Of a DNA stretch of 64,000 bases, positions 9,064-17,725 are shown piece after piece. The position numbers were made by a program, and so were the translations under genes. How positions within the stretch are numbered: position 1 is the stretch's first letter; the number at the start of each line of letters is the position of its first letter. The notes beneath the pieces were generated by a model. That model was not told where the DNA came from. It was given only the letters and a program-made list of their open reading frames with translations, and did not search any database. The stretch comes from Microbacterium schleiferi (GTDB taxonomy: Bacteria > Actinomycetota > Actinomycetes > Actinomycetales > Microbacteriaceae): positions 124,001 to 188,000 of the forward strand of contig NZ_JAJGNI010000001.1 in assembly GCF_020781975.1 (NCBI RefSeq), in the 5' to 3' direction.

Positions 9064-12000
9064 GTGGTGCGAGCAGAAGGTGGCGTCATCCTTGGCGCTG
9101 ATGGTGCGATGCGTGCGGTGTCAGTGGACCCCGCAGACCTGACTCTCGCCGACACCGACGCGACGATCGTCCACATCGCCGAGCAGGAGCGTGAGAGGTT
9201 GCGCGCCCAGGCAGCGGACCTCGGCGGTCGCTCTGCGCTCCTGCATTTCTCAGACGCACCGGATGCCGGAATCGAGATCACCAAGGCACACCCGGGAAGT
9301 CTGCCGCAGTTCATCACGGGACGATCGACACTTCTGTCGGGGCTGTTCCGCGACGAAGTCGCCCTCGGTACCGCTCGGCGGGCCGCCGAGCGGATCACCA
9401 CCAAGAACGTTGAACTGCGCACGGCCCGCGGTATCGATGCCGTGCGCCTGGCCGTCGGGATCGCGTCATGGCGCATCGGGGGGCTCGAGTGCATCGCTCC
9501 CGTGCTGCTGCGCCCACTCGCGATCCGTCGTCACCACACCGACTTCGAACTGAAGCTGCACGGCAGTTTCCAGGTCAATCCCGAACTGCTGCGTGCGATG
9601 CGGATGCACTTCGGGATCGAACTCGACGGCGACGCCCTGTCGGGTCTTGCCTACGATCAGGGCGTCTTCAAGCCGCAGCCGGTGATCGATCACCTGCGGG
9701 CGCTCATGGCGCAGATTCCGTCTTTTGTGGTCAAGCCGCGGCTTGTGGTCTCGACGTTCGTGGACGTCGGCTCCGCGATGGCACGCGACTCGGCCCAGTT
9801 GGACCACCCGGTTCTGAACGCCCTCGCCGGTCATCCCGCCGATCGGGAAGCCGTGACGCTGCGCCGGCCGGTTCCTGTGATGCCCGGGCCCGACGAGCGC
9901 GTCCCTGCCGCCGACACCCTGCTGTTGGACGCCGACGCCGAGCAGGAAGCCGTGCTGGCTCGGGTTATTGCGGGCCAATCCCTCGTGGTTCACACGCTGC
10001 CGGGAACCGGGGGAACCCAGACCGTGATCAACGCGGTGGGAGCGCTCGTGCGCGAAGGGCGGCGGGTCCTCGTCGTCAGCGCTCGCCGCTCGACGCTCGA
10101 CGGTGTTCGTCACCGCCTCGCCGGCGTCGGTCTACCGGGACTTGCTGTCTCGCCCAGCGAACTGCAGCGGGATCTCGTCCGCGCAATCGGACGCAATGAG
10201 AAGGCAGTCGCCCCCAAAGTCTCCGAGATCGATGACGCGCTCGTGCGCCTTCGCACCGTGCTGCGCGACTACCGCTCGTCGTTGGCCGACCGCCACGACG
10301 CGCTCGGTGCGTCGGTGCTCGACATCCTGCGGGAGCTGTCGGCGCTCGCCCAGCGCGAGGAGCCGCCGACGACGACCGCGCGGCTGGACATCGAGACTCT
10401 CGTGCGCCTCGCGAAAGGACGAGAGGATGCCGCCGCCAAGCTTGCGTCGGCGGCGCGCCTCGGCGAGTTCCGGATCGGCCCGTCGGATTCACCCTGGTAC
10501 GGCGTGAGCTTTGCCACGACCGAGCAGGCGCGCTCAGCGCACGCGCTGGCCGGCAAGCTCCACCGCATGGACCTTCCGCATCTGCTGGAGCGGGGATACG
10601 TCCTGCTGGGGCAGACCCACATGCGCCCGTTCGAGAGTGTCGGCGAACTCGGCGAGTACCTGCGGCTGCTGCAGGGCATCCGAGACTCCCTCGACCGCTT
10701 CAGCCCGACCGTATTCGAACGGCCGATCGGCGACCTCATTCAGGCGCACGCGCCGCGCCGCGACACCTCGACGCTCAGCGGAGCAGACCGCCGGCGGCTC
10801 CGGCGCCTCTCTCGCGAATACGTGCGCCCCGGCGTGCACGTCGGCGACATGTATGAGGCGCTCGTTCGCATCCAGAAGCAGCGTCAGCAGTGGCAGCGCT
10901 ACGTCGAGGCGAACGTCGTTCCCGACATCCCGCTCGGCCTTGCCGATGTCGCGGTTGCCTGGCAGCGGGTGGATGCCGAGCTCAGCGAGCTGGATGCCGT
11001 CCTGGGGCGATCAGGGTCGCAGGCGCTGTCGTCGCTTCCGGTGAAGACCCTCGTGCGTACCCTTGCTGGACTGGCCGCGGAGTCCGAGGTGTTCGAAAAC
11101 CTCATGGAACGCGCGAGCCTGCGCAGTGAGTTGGCCTCCCTCGGCCTCGAGCCGCTTCTTCTCGACCTCTCGGTGCGACACGTTCCCGAGCAGCAGGTCG
11201 CGGGTGAGCTCGAATACGCGTGGTGGCAGTCGGCGCTCGAGCACCTGCTACGCAGCGATCGAGCGCTCCTGGGCGCCAACACGGCAGTCGTCGACCGCTT
11301 GGAGCGTGATTTCCGTCTGGTGGATGAAGCGCACGCCGCGGCATCCGGGCAGCTCCTGGCCGCCCAACTGGCGACCCAGTGGCGGGTCGGGATCGTTGAT
11401 GAGCCGCACGAGGCGGCGGCGCTGAAGCAGGCGCTGCGCGAGGGGAGGACGTCGCCGCGCACCGTCGTGTCAACGGCGCCGGCACTCATGCGCTCGCTCG
11501 CCCCGGTCTGGCTGGCCTCGCCCTACGAAGTGCCCGCGATCCCCGACGACCTCGTCTTCGACGTCGTCATCATCTCGGATGCCGCATCGCTGAGCCTCGC
11601 CGAGGCTTCCCCCGCGATCCGTCGTGGCCGCCAGATCGTGGCGCTCGGCGATCCCGTGACCCAGAAGCCGACGGCGTTCCGGGTGGCAGCCGGGACGCCG
11701 ACCGCCGAGGACGAGCCGGAGGAGCCGTTCGACGACGCGAGCGTATTCGAGCGTCTTGCCGAGATCCTGCCCGTTGAAACACTCACGCGCAGCTATCGCG
11801 CGGGCGGCGAGGACCTCGCGGAACTGGTCAACGGCGCGTTTTACGGCGGCGAGATCGTCTCCCTGCCCTGGGCCGGTTCCTACCTCGGACGTGGAAGTCT
11901 CTCGGTGGATTACGTCGAGGGCGGTATCGGTGTGCCCGACCCCGAATCCGGCGCGGTCGAGAGCCCGGATGCCGAGGTCGCCCGGGTGGTGACCCTTGTC

Positions 12001-12789
12001 GTCGAGCACGCGGTCAACCGCGGGTCCGAATCGCTCATGGTCATCACCGCCAGCGCGAAGCACGCTGCCCGCATCCGTGCCGCCGTCGACCGCGCGTTCG
12101 CGGGACGGTCCGACGTCGCCGACTTCGTCGCGCGCGACTCAGCCGAGCCGTTCTCGGTTCTCACGCTGGAAGAGTCGGTGGCTGAGAGCCGCGACCGCGT
12201 CATCTTCTCGCTCGGTTTCGGACTCACTCGCCACGGGCGTGTCCTCAGCGACTTCGGTGACCTGTCGAGCGCCGACGGTGAGCGGCTTCTGACGGTCGGG
12301 ATGACGCGTGCTCGCCGCTCGATGGTGATCGTGTCCTGCATCCGTCCCGGCGCCGTCGATGACCGTCGCCTCGCGCACGGCGCGGCATCCCTCATGTCGA
12401 TCCTGGGAGACGTCGAACGTCGCGCTCGGGTGTCTCGCCAGGAGGATGACGGCGACCCGTTGATGCTCTCGCTCGCGAAGGAACTGCGGCGCCTGGGCGT
12501 TGCTGTCGAGGTGAATTACCGGGGCCTGCTGCCGCTGGTCGCGCATCATCAGGGCAAGGCCGTGGTCGCCGAAAGTGATCCCGAGACGATCGGCGGATCG
12601 TTGCGCGAATCGCTGCGGCTGCGCCCGCAGATCCTGCGGCGCCTGGGCTGGCATTACGTGCGTGTGCACTCGTTCGATCTGTACAGCGACCCCGGCGGCG
12701 TCGCGCAGCGGATTGCCGGCATCCTCGGGGTGACGGTCGAAGCGCCCGTTGCCGAGGGTGACACGCAACCGATCGATGTCGTCGCCTGA
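9064..12789 (+). CDS. Large SF1-helicase-like AAA protein with degenerate nucleotide-binding motifs
   Basis: 1241-residue protein with the layout of DUF4011/UPF1-like SF1 helicases: an N-terminal region, an ATPase core split by a long helical insert (about 360-780), helicase motif VI (TVGMTRARRSMVIV) and a C-terminal nuclease-like tail (VVAESDPETIGGSLRESL, HYVRVHSFDLYSDP). The P-loop reads LPGTGGTQT (312-320), so the Walker A lysine is a glycine. Walker B reads VVIISDAAS (Asp839) instead of the usual DEAS. Both changes predict weak or absent ATP hydrolysis, yet the long frame is intact, which suggests a retained non-enzymatic role. The GTG start at 9064 is uncertain; the ATG at 9109 is an alternative. 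Overlaps the next small gene. Confidence 0.75.
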   Translation: MVRAEGGVILGADGAMRAVSVDPADLTLADTDATIVHIAEQERERLRAQAADLGGRSALLHFSDAPDAGIEITKAHPGSLPQFITGRSTLLSGLFRDEVALGTARRAAERITTKNVELRTARGIDAVRLAVGIASWRIGGLECIAPVLLRPLAIRRHHTDFELKLHGSFQVNPELLRAMRMHFGIELDGDALSGLAYDQGVFKPQPVIDHLRALMAQIPSFVVKPRLVVSTFVDVGSAMARDSAQLDHPVLNALAGHPADREAVTLRRPVPVMPGPDERVPAADTLLLDADAEQEAVLARVIAGQSLVVHTLPGTGGTQTVINAVGALVREGRRVLVVSARRSTLDGVRHRLAGVGLPGLAVSPSELQRDLVRAIGRNEKAVAPKVSEIDDALVRLRTVLRDYRSSLADRHDALGASVLDILRELSALAQREEPPTTTARLDIETLVRLAKGREDAAAKLASAARLGEFRIGPSDSPWYGVSFATTEQARSAHALAGKLHRMDLPHLLERGYVLLGQTHMRPFESVGELGEYLRLLQGIRDSLDRFSPTVFERPIGDLIQAHAPRRDTSTLSGADRRRLRRLSREYVRPGVHVGDMYEALVRIQKQRQQWQRYVEANVVPDIPLGLADVAVAWQRVDAELSELDAVLGRSGSQALSSLPVKTLVRTLAGLAAESEVFENLMERASLRSELASLGLEPLLLDLSVRHVPEQQVAGELEYAWWQSALEHLLRSDRALLGANTAVVDRLERDFRLVDEAHAAASGQLLAAQLATQWRVGIVDEPHEAAALKQALREGRTSPRTVVSTAPALMRSLAPVWLASPYEVPAIPDDLVFDVVIISDAASLSLAEASPAIRRGRQIVALGDPVTQKPTAFRVAAGTPTAEDEPEEPFDDASVFERLAEILPVETLTRSYRAGGEDLAELVNGAFYGGEIVSLPWAGSYLGRGSLSVDYVEGGIGVPDPESGAVESPDAEVARVVTLVVEHAVNRGSESLMVITASAKHAARIRAAVDRAFAGRSDVADFVARDSAEPFSVLTLEESVAESRDRVIFSLGFGLTRHGRVLSDFGDLSSADGERLLTVGMTRARRSMVIVSCIRPGAVDDRRLAHGAASLMSILGDVERRARVSRQEDDGDPLMLSLAKELRRLGVAVEVNYRGLLPLVAHHQGKAVVAESDPETIGGSLRESLRLRPQILRRLGWHYVRVHSFDLYSDPGGVAQRIAGILGVTVEAPVAEGDTQPIDVVA

Positions 12790-12976
12790 TGAGCGTCAGC
12801 GCGTCGAGCGCGTTCCCGGATCACGCCGCGCGCGTCTGACTCCGGCTCCGGGGACCGATGTCGCCCCAGAAGCCCCGGATGCCGACGCCGACCCGTCATC
12901 GGGGGCGCCGACGACGTCATCCGACACCGGCCCCAACGACGATCGTCTGCGAGCCGACGTCCCCCCGCACTATTGA
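12776..12976 (+). CDS. Small hypothetical protein with C-terminal PPHY
   Basis: 66-residue acidic, Pro/Asp/Ser-rich, probably disordered protein that ends in RLRADVPPHY. The ATG at 12776 overlaps the end of the helicase-like gene by 14 bp, suggesting translational coupling. Similar short proteins ending in a PPH-aromatic motif occur in related actinobacteria as hypothetical proteins, as far as I recall. No function can be proposed. Codon use (third-position G/C) fits a real gene. Confidence 0.55.
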   Translation: MSSPDERQRVERVPGSRRARLTPAPGTDVAPEAPDADADPSSGAPTTSSDTGPNDDRLRADVPPHY

Positions 12977-13018
12977 GCTCGCGCGCTACCCGCCCTCTGC
13001 GCCGAACCGCACATCCCG

Positions 13019-13083
13019 CCGCGAACCCACAGGGTCCGGCCAGAGAATCCTGTGGGCTCGGCAGGGAGAGTGTGGGTTCGCGG
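13019..13083. repeat. Nested inverted repeats between convergent genes
   Basis: A 13-bp perfect inverted repeat (13019-13031 with 13071-13083, core CGAACCCACA) encloses a shorter alternative partner, CCCACAGG (13026-13033) with CCTGTGGG (13049-13056). The left arm can pair with either, so two exclusive hairpins are possible. It lies between the plus-strand small gene ending at 12976 and mscL on the minus strand. Likely a bidirectional terminator or a REP-like intergenic element. Confidence 0.6.
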
Positions 13084-13111
13084 GCAGTGACGCGGGGCAG
13101 GATGCCTCGCG

Positions 13112-13540
13112 TCAGGGCTTCGGCGGGGTGGCGTCGTTCTGCTTCTGGAGCAGGTCGCGGATCTGGATGAGGATCTCGGCCTCGCTCGGCATCGGCTCGG
13201 GCTCGGGTGGCAGCTGCTCTCGGGCCGCGGCGCGCTCCTTGAGCTTGTTCATCGGCATGACGAAGACGAAGTAGACGACCACGGCTACCGCGAGGAAGTT
13301 GATGACCGCGCCGATGATCGCTCCGAAGGCGAAGGTCACGGTGCCGCCGCCGAGGGTCGGCACAGGCACCGCCAGCGCCTCGTTGAGACTGTCAGCGGCG
13401 AAAAACAGACCGATCAGCGGATTGATGAACGCCGACACCAGAGTGTTGACGATGCCGGTGAAGGCGGCGCCGATGACGACGGCGACCGCGAGGTCGATGA
13501 CGTTGCCGCGGAGGATGAACTCCCGGAATCCCTTGATCAT
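13112..13540 (-). CDS. mscL: Large-conductance mechanosensitive channel MscL
   Basis: 142 residues; a homopentameric channel that opens under membrane tension and releases solutes on hypo-osmotic shock. The N-terminus MIKGFREFILRGNVIDLAVA and the glycine-rich pore helix VVIGAAFTGIVNTLV are classic MscL. A periplasmic loop (about 48-66, with TLGGGTVTF) precedes TM2 (about 70-94) and the C-terminal charged bundle (EAEILIQIRDLLQKQ). Full length. It starts 24 bp upstream of the last gene in the fmdB direction, on the same strand. Confidence 0.97.
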   Translation of the reverse strand: MIKGFREFILRGNVIDLAVAVVIGAAFTGIVNTLVSAFINPLIGLFFAADSLNEALAVPVPTLGGGTVTFAFGAIIGAVINFLAVAVVVYFVFVMPMNKLKERAAAREQLPPEPEPMPSEAEILIQIRDLLQKQNDATPPKP

Positions 13541-13563
13541 TGCGGTCCCTTCGTGATGGAGCG

Positions 13564-13887
13564 TCAGCTGGCGGCGGTCGCGGTGCTTGTCGAGGTGCTA
13601 GATCCCGACGACGAACTCGAACTCGACGACGAGCTCGAGCTGTCGGACTTCGAACCCGAGTCCTTTGAGCCGGAATCCTTCGAGCCGGACTCCTTGCCAG
13701 CGCCGGCACCCGTCCGGGAGTCGGTGCGGTAGAAGCCAGACCCGTTGAAGGTCACGCCGATCGATCCGTACTCCTTGCGAAGCGATCCACCGCACTCTGG
13801 GCACTCGGTGAGGGAGGCATCCGTGAAGGACTGCACGGCTTCGAATCGGTGGCCGCACTGGCGGCAGGCGTAGGCGTAGGTAGGCAT
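13564..13887 (-). CDS. FmdB family zinc-ribbon protein with serine-rich tail
   Basis: 107 residues. The N-terminal zinc ribbon has two CxxC pairs (YACRQCGHRFE and TECPECGG) followed by the usual GFYRTDSR. FmdB-type proteins are small regulators, first described next to formamidase genes; in actinobacteria the function is undefined. The last 45 residues are low-complexity: GSKDSGSKD repeats, then a run of 12 serines and Ser/Thr pairs. Such tails vary between species and are likely disordered. Lies between the 5-formyl-THF cyclo-ligase gene and mscL on the same strand, a gene order seen in relatives. Confidence 0.92.
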   Translation of the reverse strand: MPTYAYACRQCGHRFEAVQSFTDASLTECPECGGSLRKEYGSIGVTFNGSGFYRTDSRTGAGAGKESGSKDSGSKDSGSKSDSSSSSSSSSSSSGSSTSTSTATAAS

Positions 13888-13914
13888 CGGTGGTCTTTCG
13901 GTCGGTGCGAGGGA

Positions 13915-14511
13915 TCAGGTGTGGGGAGGATGCAGGTCGACGATGCGGGTCGGCGTGACGACACCGGTGACCGGCTGATCGTGCACGTCTCGCGGGACCT
14001 CCGCGACGAGCTCATCGTCGAAGACGACGGCGTAGACGGGCGGGCACCGCTCCATCGAGCCGATGGTCTTGTCGAAGTAGCCGCGTCCCCAGCCGAGCCG
14101 CATGCCGGTCGTGTCGACGGCGGCGGCGGGAATGACCATGAGGTCTACGTCGTTCACGGCGATCGGGCCGAGGAGTTCACCGGTCGGTTCCGGCATCCCG
14201 AACAGCCCCTCGACCTCGCTGCCGTCGCGCTCGGCGACTGTCCAGTCGAGGAGCCCGTCGGCGCGGGTGATGGGGAGCAGGACCCGCAAGCCGCGGTCGA
14301 TTGCGGCATTGACGAACTCGCGGGTTCCCGGCTCCGTCGTCGTCGACAGGAAGCACGAGAGGGATGTTGCGCCCAAGCGCTCCACGAGCGCATCGAGCTG
14401 GGTCCGGATCCCCTCCGCGGCGGCCTGCCGGGCGGCTTCGGAGATCGTCTGCCGACGCTCTCGGAGATCCGCGCGCATCGCACGCTTGGCATCGGCGATC
14501 GCATCAGACAT
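13915..14511 (-). CDS. 5-formyltetrahydrofolate cyclo-ligase
   Basis: 198 residues. Converts 5-formyl-THF to 5,10-methenyl-THF with ATP, returning folate to the one-carbon pool. The N-terminal basic helix (KRAMRADLRERRQ) and the C-terminal nucleotide and magnesium site with MRLGWGRGYFDKTI are diagnostic; DLMVIPAAAVD precedes it. Ends with DDELVAEVPRDVHDQPV, the usual C-terminal pattern. First gene of a minus-strand run with fmdB and mscL, divergent from galU; the 117 bp between them should hold both promoters. Confidence 0.95.
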   Translation of the reverse strand: MSDAIADAKRAMRADLRERRQTISEAARQAAAEGIRTQLDALVERLGATSLSCFLSTTTEPGTREFVNAAIDRGLRVLLPITRADGLLDWTVAERDGSEVEGLFGMPEPTGELLGPIAVNDVDLMVIPAAAVDTTGMRLGWGRGYFDKTIGSMERCPPVYAVVFDDELVAEVPRDVHDQPVTGVVTPTRIVDLHPPHT

Positions 14512-14628
14512 GCGTAGATTCTAGGCTGCTTGCGTGCGCAGGCAGGCTTCGGCATCCGATGTCAAGGGGTGACGGCGCGTCGCGTATCCGTCACATCGCG
14601 TTCATAGCCTCTCGGTAGAGTGAGGGCC

Positions 14629-15516
14629 ATGTCTGATCTCCCCTTCAAGGCAGTGATCCCCGCGGCGGGCCTCGGCACTCGCTTCCTTCCTGCCACCAAA
14701 GCCATGCCCAAAGAGATGCTGCCGGTCGTCGACAAGCCGGCGATCCAGTACGTCGTGGAAGAGGCCGCGACTGCCGGCATCCAGGATGTGCTGATCATCA
14801 TCGGGCGCAACAAGAACAACATCGCCAACCACTTCGATTCGGTTCCCGAGCTCGAAGAGAAGCTGCGCGAAAAGGGTGACGGCAAGAAGCTCGCCGCCGT
14901 CGAGCACTCCTCAGACCTGGCCGAGGTGCACATGGTGCGCCAGGGAGAACCGAAGGGCCTCGGGCACGCGGTGCTGCGTGCGAAGTCGCACGTCGGAAAC
15001 CACCCCTTCGCTGTGCTCCTGGGCGACGACCTGATTGACGAACGCGACCCGCTGCTGGTCAAGATGCTCGATGAGCACCGTCGCACCGGTGCCGCGATCG
15101 TCGCGCTCATGGAGGTCGACCCCGAGCAGATCCACCTGTACGGATGCGCGGTTGCCGCGCCCACCGATGACCCGGATGTCGTCACCGTCGGCGGCCTGGT
15201 CGAGAAGCCCGCCAAGGAAGACGCTCCCTCGAACCTTGCGATCATCGGCCGCTATGTCCTCGCGCCGACCGTGTTCGACGTGCTCGAGCACACCGAGCCG
15301 GGTAAGGGCGGCGAGATCCAGCTCACCGACGCTCTCGAAGAGCTCGCGAAGGACCCCGACGGACCCGGCGTGCGCGGCGTGATCTTCCGAGGACGCCGCT
15401 ACGACACCGGCGATAAGGTTGACTACATCAAGGCCATCGTTCAGCTCGCCTCGGACCGCGAGGACCTCGGTGCCGAGCTGAAGCCCTGGTTGAAGGATTT
15501 CGCGGCGACCCTGTAG
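14629..15516 (+). CDS. galU: UTP--glucose-1-phosphate uridylyltransferase
   Basis: 295 residues. Makes UDP-glucose for cell-wall and exopolysaccharide synthesis. The nucleotide-binding motif AAGLGTRFLPATKAMPKEML is near the N-terminus, followed by the conserved VDKPAIQYVVEEA, LGDDLI, GGLVEKP and GRRYDTGDKVDYIKA. A GTG at 14620 is in frame but the ATG at 14629 fits the family. A -10-like TAGAGT at 14616-14621 lies 7 bp upstream, so a leaderless transcript is possible. Confidence 0.97.
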   Translation: MSDLPFKAVIPAAGLGTRFLPATKAMPKEMLPVVDKPAIQYVVEEAATAGIQDVLIIIGRNKNNIANHFDSVPELEEKLREKGDGKKLAAVEHSSDLAEVHMVRQGEPKGLGHAVLRAKSHVGNHPFAVLLGDDLIDERDPLLVKMLDEHRRTGAAIVALMEVDPEQIHLYGCAVAAPTDDPDVVTVGGLVEKPAKEDAPSNLAIIGRYVLAPTVFDVLEHTEPGKGGEIQLTDALEELAKDPDGPGVRGVIFRGRRYDTGDKVDYIKAIVQLASDREDLGAELKPWLKDFAATL

Positions 15517-15540
15517 CGCCGCCCGGGCGGGAGGGGTCAC

Positions 15541-16170
15541 GTGGATCTGACGTCACCCTTCCACCACGGCCCGGTGTCGATCCGGCTCGTGCGACCGCGG
15601 GATGCTCGCGTGCTCCAGCAGCTGTTGCTCGATAACCGTTCGTGGCTGCGCCGGTGGGAGGCGACAAGCCCCGACGGACCGGTCTCGTTCGACATGAGGC
15701 TCAGCATCCGTCGCCTGTTGCAGCAACACCGCGACGGGGCGGGTGTGCCCTACGTCATGGAGTACGACGGTACGGTCACGGGTCAGCTCAACGTCTGGGG
15801 CATAGCGCGAGGTTCTCTCGCTTCAGCGACCATCGGGTACTGGATCGCCGAGGAGTTCGCCGGCCGCAACGTGACGCCGATCTCGGTCGCCCTCGCCACC
15901 GACATCTGTTTCCGGGATCTCAACCTGCATCGGGTTGAGATCTGCATCCGTCCCGAGAACCGCGCGAGCCTGCGTGTCGTTGAGAAGCTTGGCTTCCGGT
16001 ACGAGGGCTATCGGCGCCGCTACATCCACATCGACGGGGACTGGCGCGACCACTACGCCTTTGCGCTCGTTCGTGAGGACGTTCCCGAGGGTGTGCTGCG
16101 CCGGTGGGCGTCGGGGCACGTACCCCCGGATGCCGCAACAGTTCCCCCCGAAGACCGAATGCCCGTCTGA
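15541..16170 (+). CDS. GNAT family N-acetyltransferase (RimJ-like)
   Basis: 209 residues. GNAT fold of the RimJ/RimL type: substrate-binding start IRLVRPRDARVLQQLL, beta-strands with GQLNVWGIARGS, and the acetyl-CoA region from TIGYWIAEEFAGRNV to HRVEICIRPENRASLRVVEKLGFRYEG. RimJ/RimL enzymes acetylate ribosomal protein N-termini, but many relatives act on other amines, so the substrate is not assigned. GTG start with GGAGGGG 7 nt upstream. 24 bp after galU and probably co-transcribed. Confidence 0.92.
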   Translation: MDLTSPFHHGPVSIRLVRPRDARVLQQLLLDNRSWLRRWEATSPDGPVSFDMRLSIRRLLQQHRDGAGVPYVMEYDGTVTGQLNVWGIARGSLASATIGYWIAEEFAGRNVTPISVALATDICFRDLNLHRVEICIRPENRASLRVVEKLGFRYEGYRRRYIHIDGDWRDHYAFALVREDVPEGVLRRWASGHVPPDAATVPPEDRMPV

Positions 16171-16254
16171 ATCGAGCCGTCTCGACGCGAACCCGCACCG
16201 ACACACGTCGTGGGATCCCGGGATCGTGGGCCGCCGTCGCATACCGTATGGATC

Positions 16255-17205
16255 ATGGATGGGCAGGTACTCGGAGGCGGCGTGATCGTCGCGGTCTCCG
16301 TGCTCCTGTGGCTCGTCTATCTGGTGCCCTCCTGGTACGAGCGCCGCCAGTACGACGCTGCCGAACGTAATGCCGTCCGGTTGAACCAGGCGCTACGCGT
16401 CCTCGCTGAGACGAGCGAGACGCCCGACGAGGTTCGGCTCGAACTCACCACCCGCACGGCACAGGCCCAGCAGCGGGAGGCCAAGCGCGCGCTCGCTGAG
16501 CGCGAGCGGTTGGCGAAGCTCGCTGCCGCGGAACGTGAGCAGGCAGCGGTGGAGGAAGCCCGTTCCGAACTCGTCGCCGCGCGGTCGCTGCCTGCTGCCC
16601 GCCGCGCACGCGCTCGCCGCCGCGCGCGGCTGTTGACGACGATCGTCGGGCTTGTCGCCATCGCATTCCTCGGATGGGGTTTCTGGCTGCTCGCCACGAC
16701 CGGGTCGCAGACGCTGTTGTGGTGGTCGGCCGGCATCCTCGCCGTATGCGCCGCGATGCTCGTACAGATGGCGCGCGTGTCGTCCCGTGCCGCGGTGGGC
16801 TCCCAGGTCACCGTGGAAGCTCCGGTGCGTGCTGCCCCCGCCGTACAGGACGTTGCGCTCCCCGTCTCACGCCAGTGGGCGCCGCGTGAGCTACCCAAGC
16901 CCCTCACTGCGGCATCAGGATCCCGTGCTGCGGCAACGCTCGACGGTGTGGCTGCGCGCGAGGCGCTGCGGCAGGCCGCCCGCGATGAGGCGATGCGTCA
17001 GCGGGCGGAAGCTGCTGCGCCGCCCACTATCGACCGCGCTCGCGCTGACCGGGAACGTGCCCGGCAGGCGGCATCCGCTTCTGCGCCTGCGCGCGAGACA
17101 GGTGCTTCGGCGGGACCCGATTTCGGGCGCATGGGTTACGTCGACGACGCCGAGATCGAAGCCCACGTCCGCGATCTGTTGAGCCGCCGCGCCGCCAGCG
17201 CTTAG
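16255..17205 (+). CDS. Conserved membrane protein with cytoplasmic coiled coil
   Basis: 316 residues, no named domain recognised. An N-terminal membrane segment (VIVAVSVLLWLVYLVPSW) is followed by a long Ala/Glu/Arg-rich helix (about 60-135) with heptad character, a pair of membrane segments (about 140-185), and a basic, Ala-rich C-terminal region with a second charged helix. The opening motif YLVPSWYERRQYDAAERN is one I associate with hypothetical proteins of Microbacteriaceae. The ATG at 16255 was preferred to an earlier in-frame start because the membrane segment follows directly. Function unknown. Confidence 0.8.
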   Translation: MDGQVLGGGVIVAVSVLLWLVYLVPSWYERRQYDAAERNAVRLNQALRVLAETSETPDEVRLELTTRTAQAQQREAKRALAERERLAKLAAAEREQAAVEEARSELVAARSLPAARRARARRRARLLTTIVGLVAIAFLGWGFWLLATTGSQTLLWWSAGILAVCAAMLVQMARVSSRAAVGSQVTVEAPVRAAPAVQDVALPVSRQWAPRELPKPLTAASGSRAAATLDGVAAREALRQAARDEAMRQRAEAAAPPTIDRARADRERARQAASASAPARETGASAGPDFGRMGYVDDAEIEAHVRDLLSRRAASA

Positions 17206-17259
17206 GGGCTCCAGCGATTCAGCCCGCCGGGGCGTGCGTGATAGTGTTACTGGGTTCAC

Positions 17260-17332
17260 GGGCCTGTGGCGCAGTTGGTAGCGCGCTTCGTTCGCAATGA
17301 AGAGGTCAGGGGTTCGAATCCCCTCAGGTCCA
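17260..17332 (+). tRNA. tRNA-Ala (anticodon CGC)
   Basis: Full cloverleaf of 73 nt: acceptor GGGCCTG with CAGGTCC (one G-U), D arm GCGC/GCGC, anticodon stem CTTCG/TGAAG with loop TTCGCAA, giving anticodon CGC, and T arm AGGGG-TTCGAAT-CCCCT with discriminator A. CCA is not encoded. It sits directly upstream of the integrase and marks the left edge of the island, so its 3' half is the probable integration site. Confidence 0.96.
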
Positions 17333-17446
17333 CACCCGGAACCGCGTGATTACGCGGCATTCTTGGGCACTGGATGAGTTCAGCCCTCCAGCGGAAACCA
17401 CCTGTGGGGCCCTTCTTGGGTCTCGCGGACCGCAAAGGAGCAACTC

Positions 17447-17725
17447 ATGTCCTCTGTCCACCGTGAATACGAATCGACTGATTCGCCCTTCTTCTCCTTC
17501 TGCTCGTGCGCGCGGAACGCGGACCACGCCGCGGAAGCGGCGCCCTCCTTCGATGACGTGGCCGCGCTCTGCAGCACGTGGGGCAACGCGATCGAGCATG
17601 AAGGGTTCGACCCCGACGACTTGCGCGAGTATGTCGACCACCACGTGGCGCTGGCCGCCAGGCCGGGGGCCCTCGCTGACCCTCTGGAGGCCGCGCTTGC
17701 CTTCTCGATGGAGTCGGGCAGGTGA
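17447..17725 (+). CDS. Hypothetical protein coupled to the integrase
   Basis: 92 residues with a good ribosome binding site (AGGAG, 7 nt before the ATG). The stop overlaps the GTG start of the integrase by 4 bp, so the two are translationally coupled. The first 30 residues hold a Cys-rich FSFCSCARN; the rest is acidic and helical (FDDVAALCSTWGNAIEHEGFD). It does not look like a typical basic excisionase with a winged helix. No family recognised; the position suggests a role in control of excision or integration. Confidence 0.6.
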   Translation: MSSVHREYESTDSPFFSFCSCARNADHAAEAAPSFDDVAALCSTWGNAIEHEGFDPDDLREYVDHHVALAARPGALADPLEAALAFSMESGR

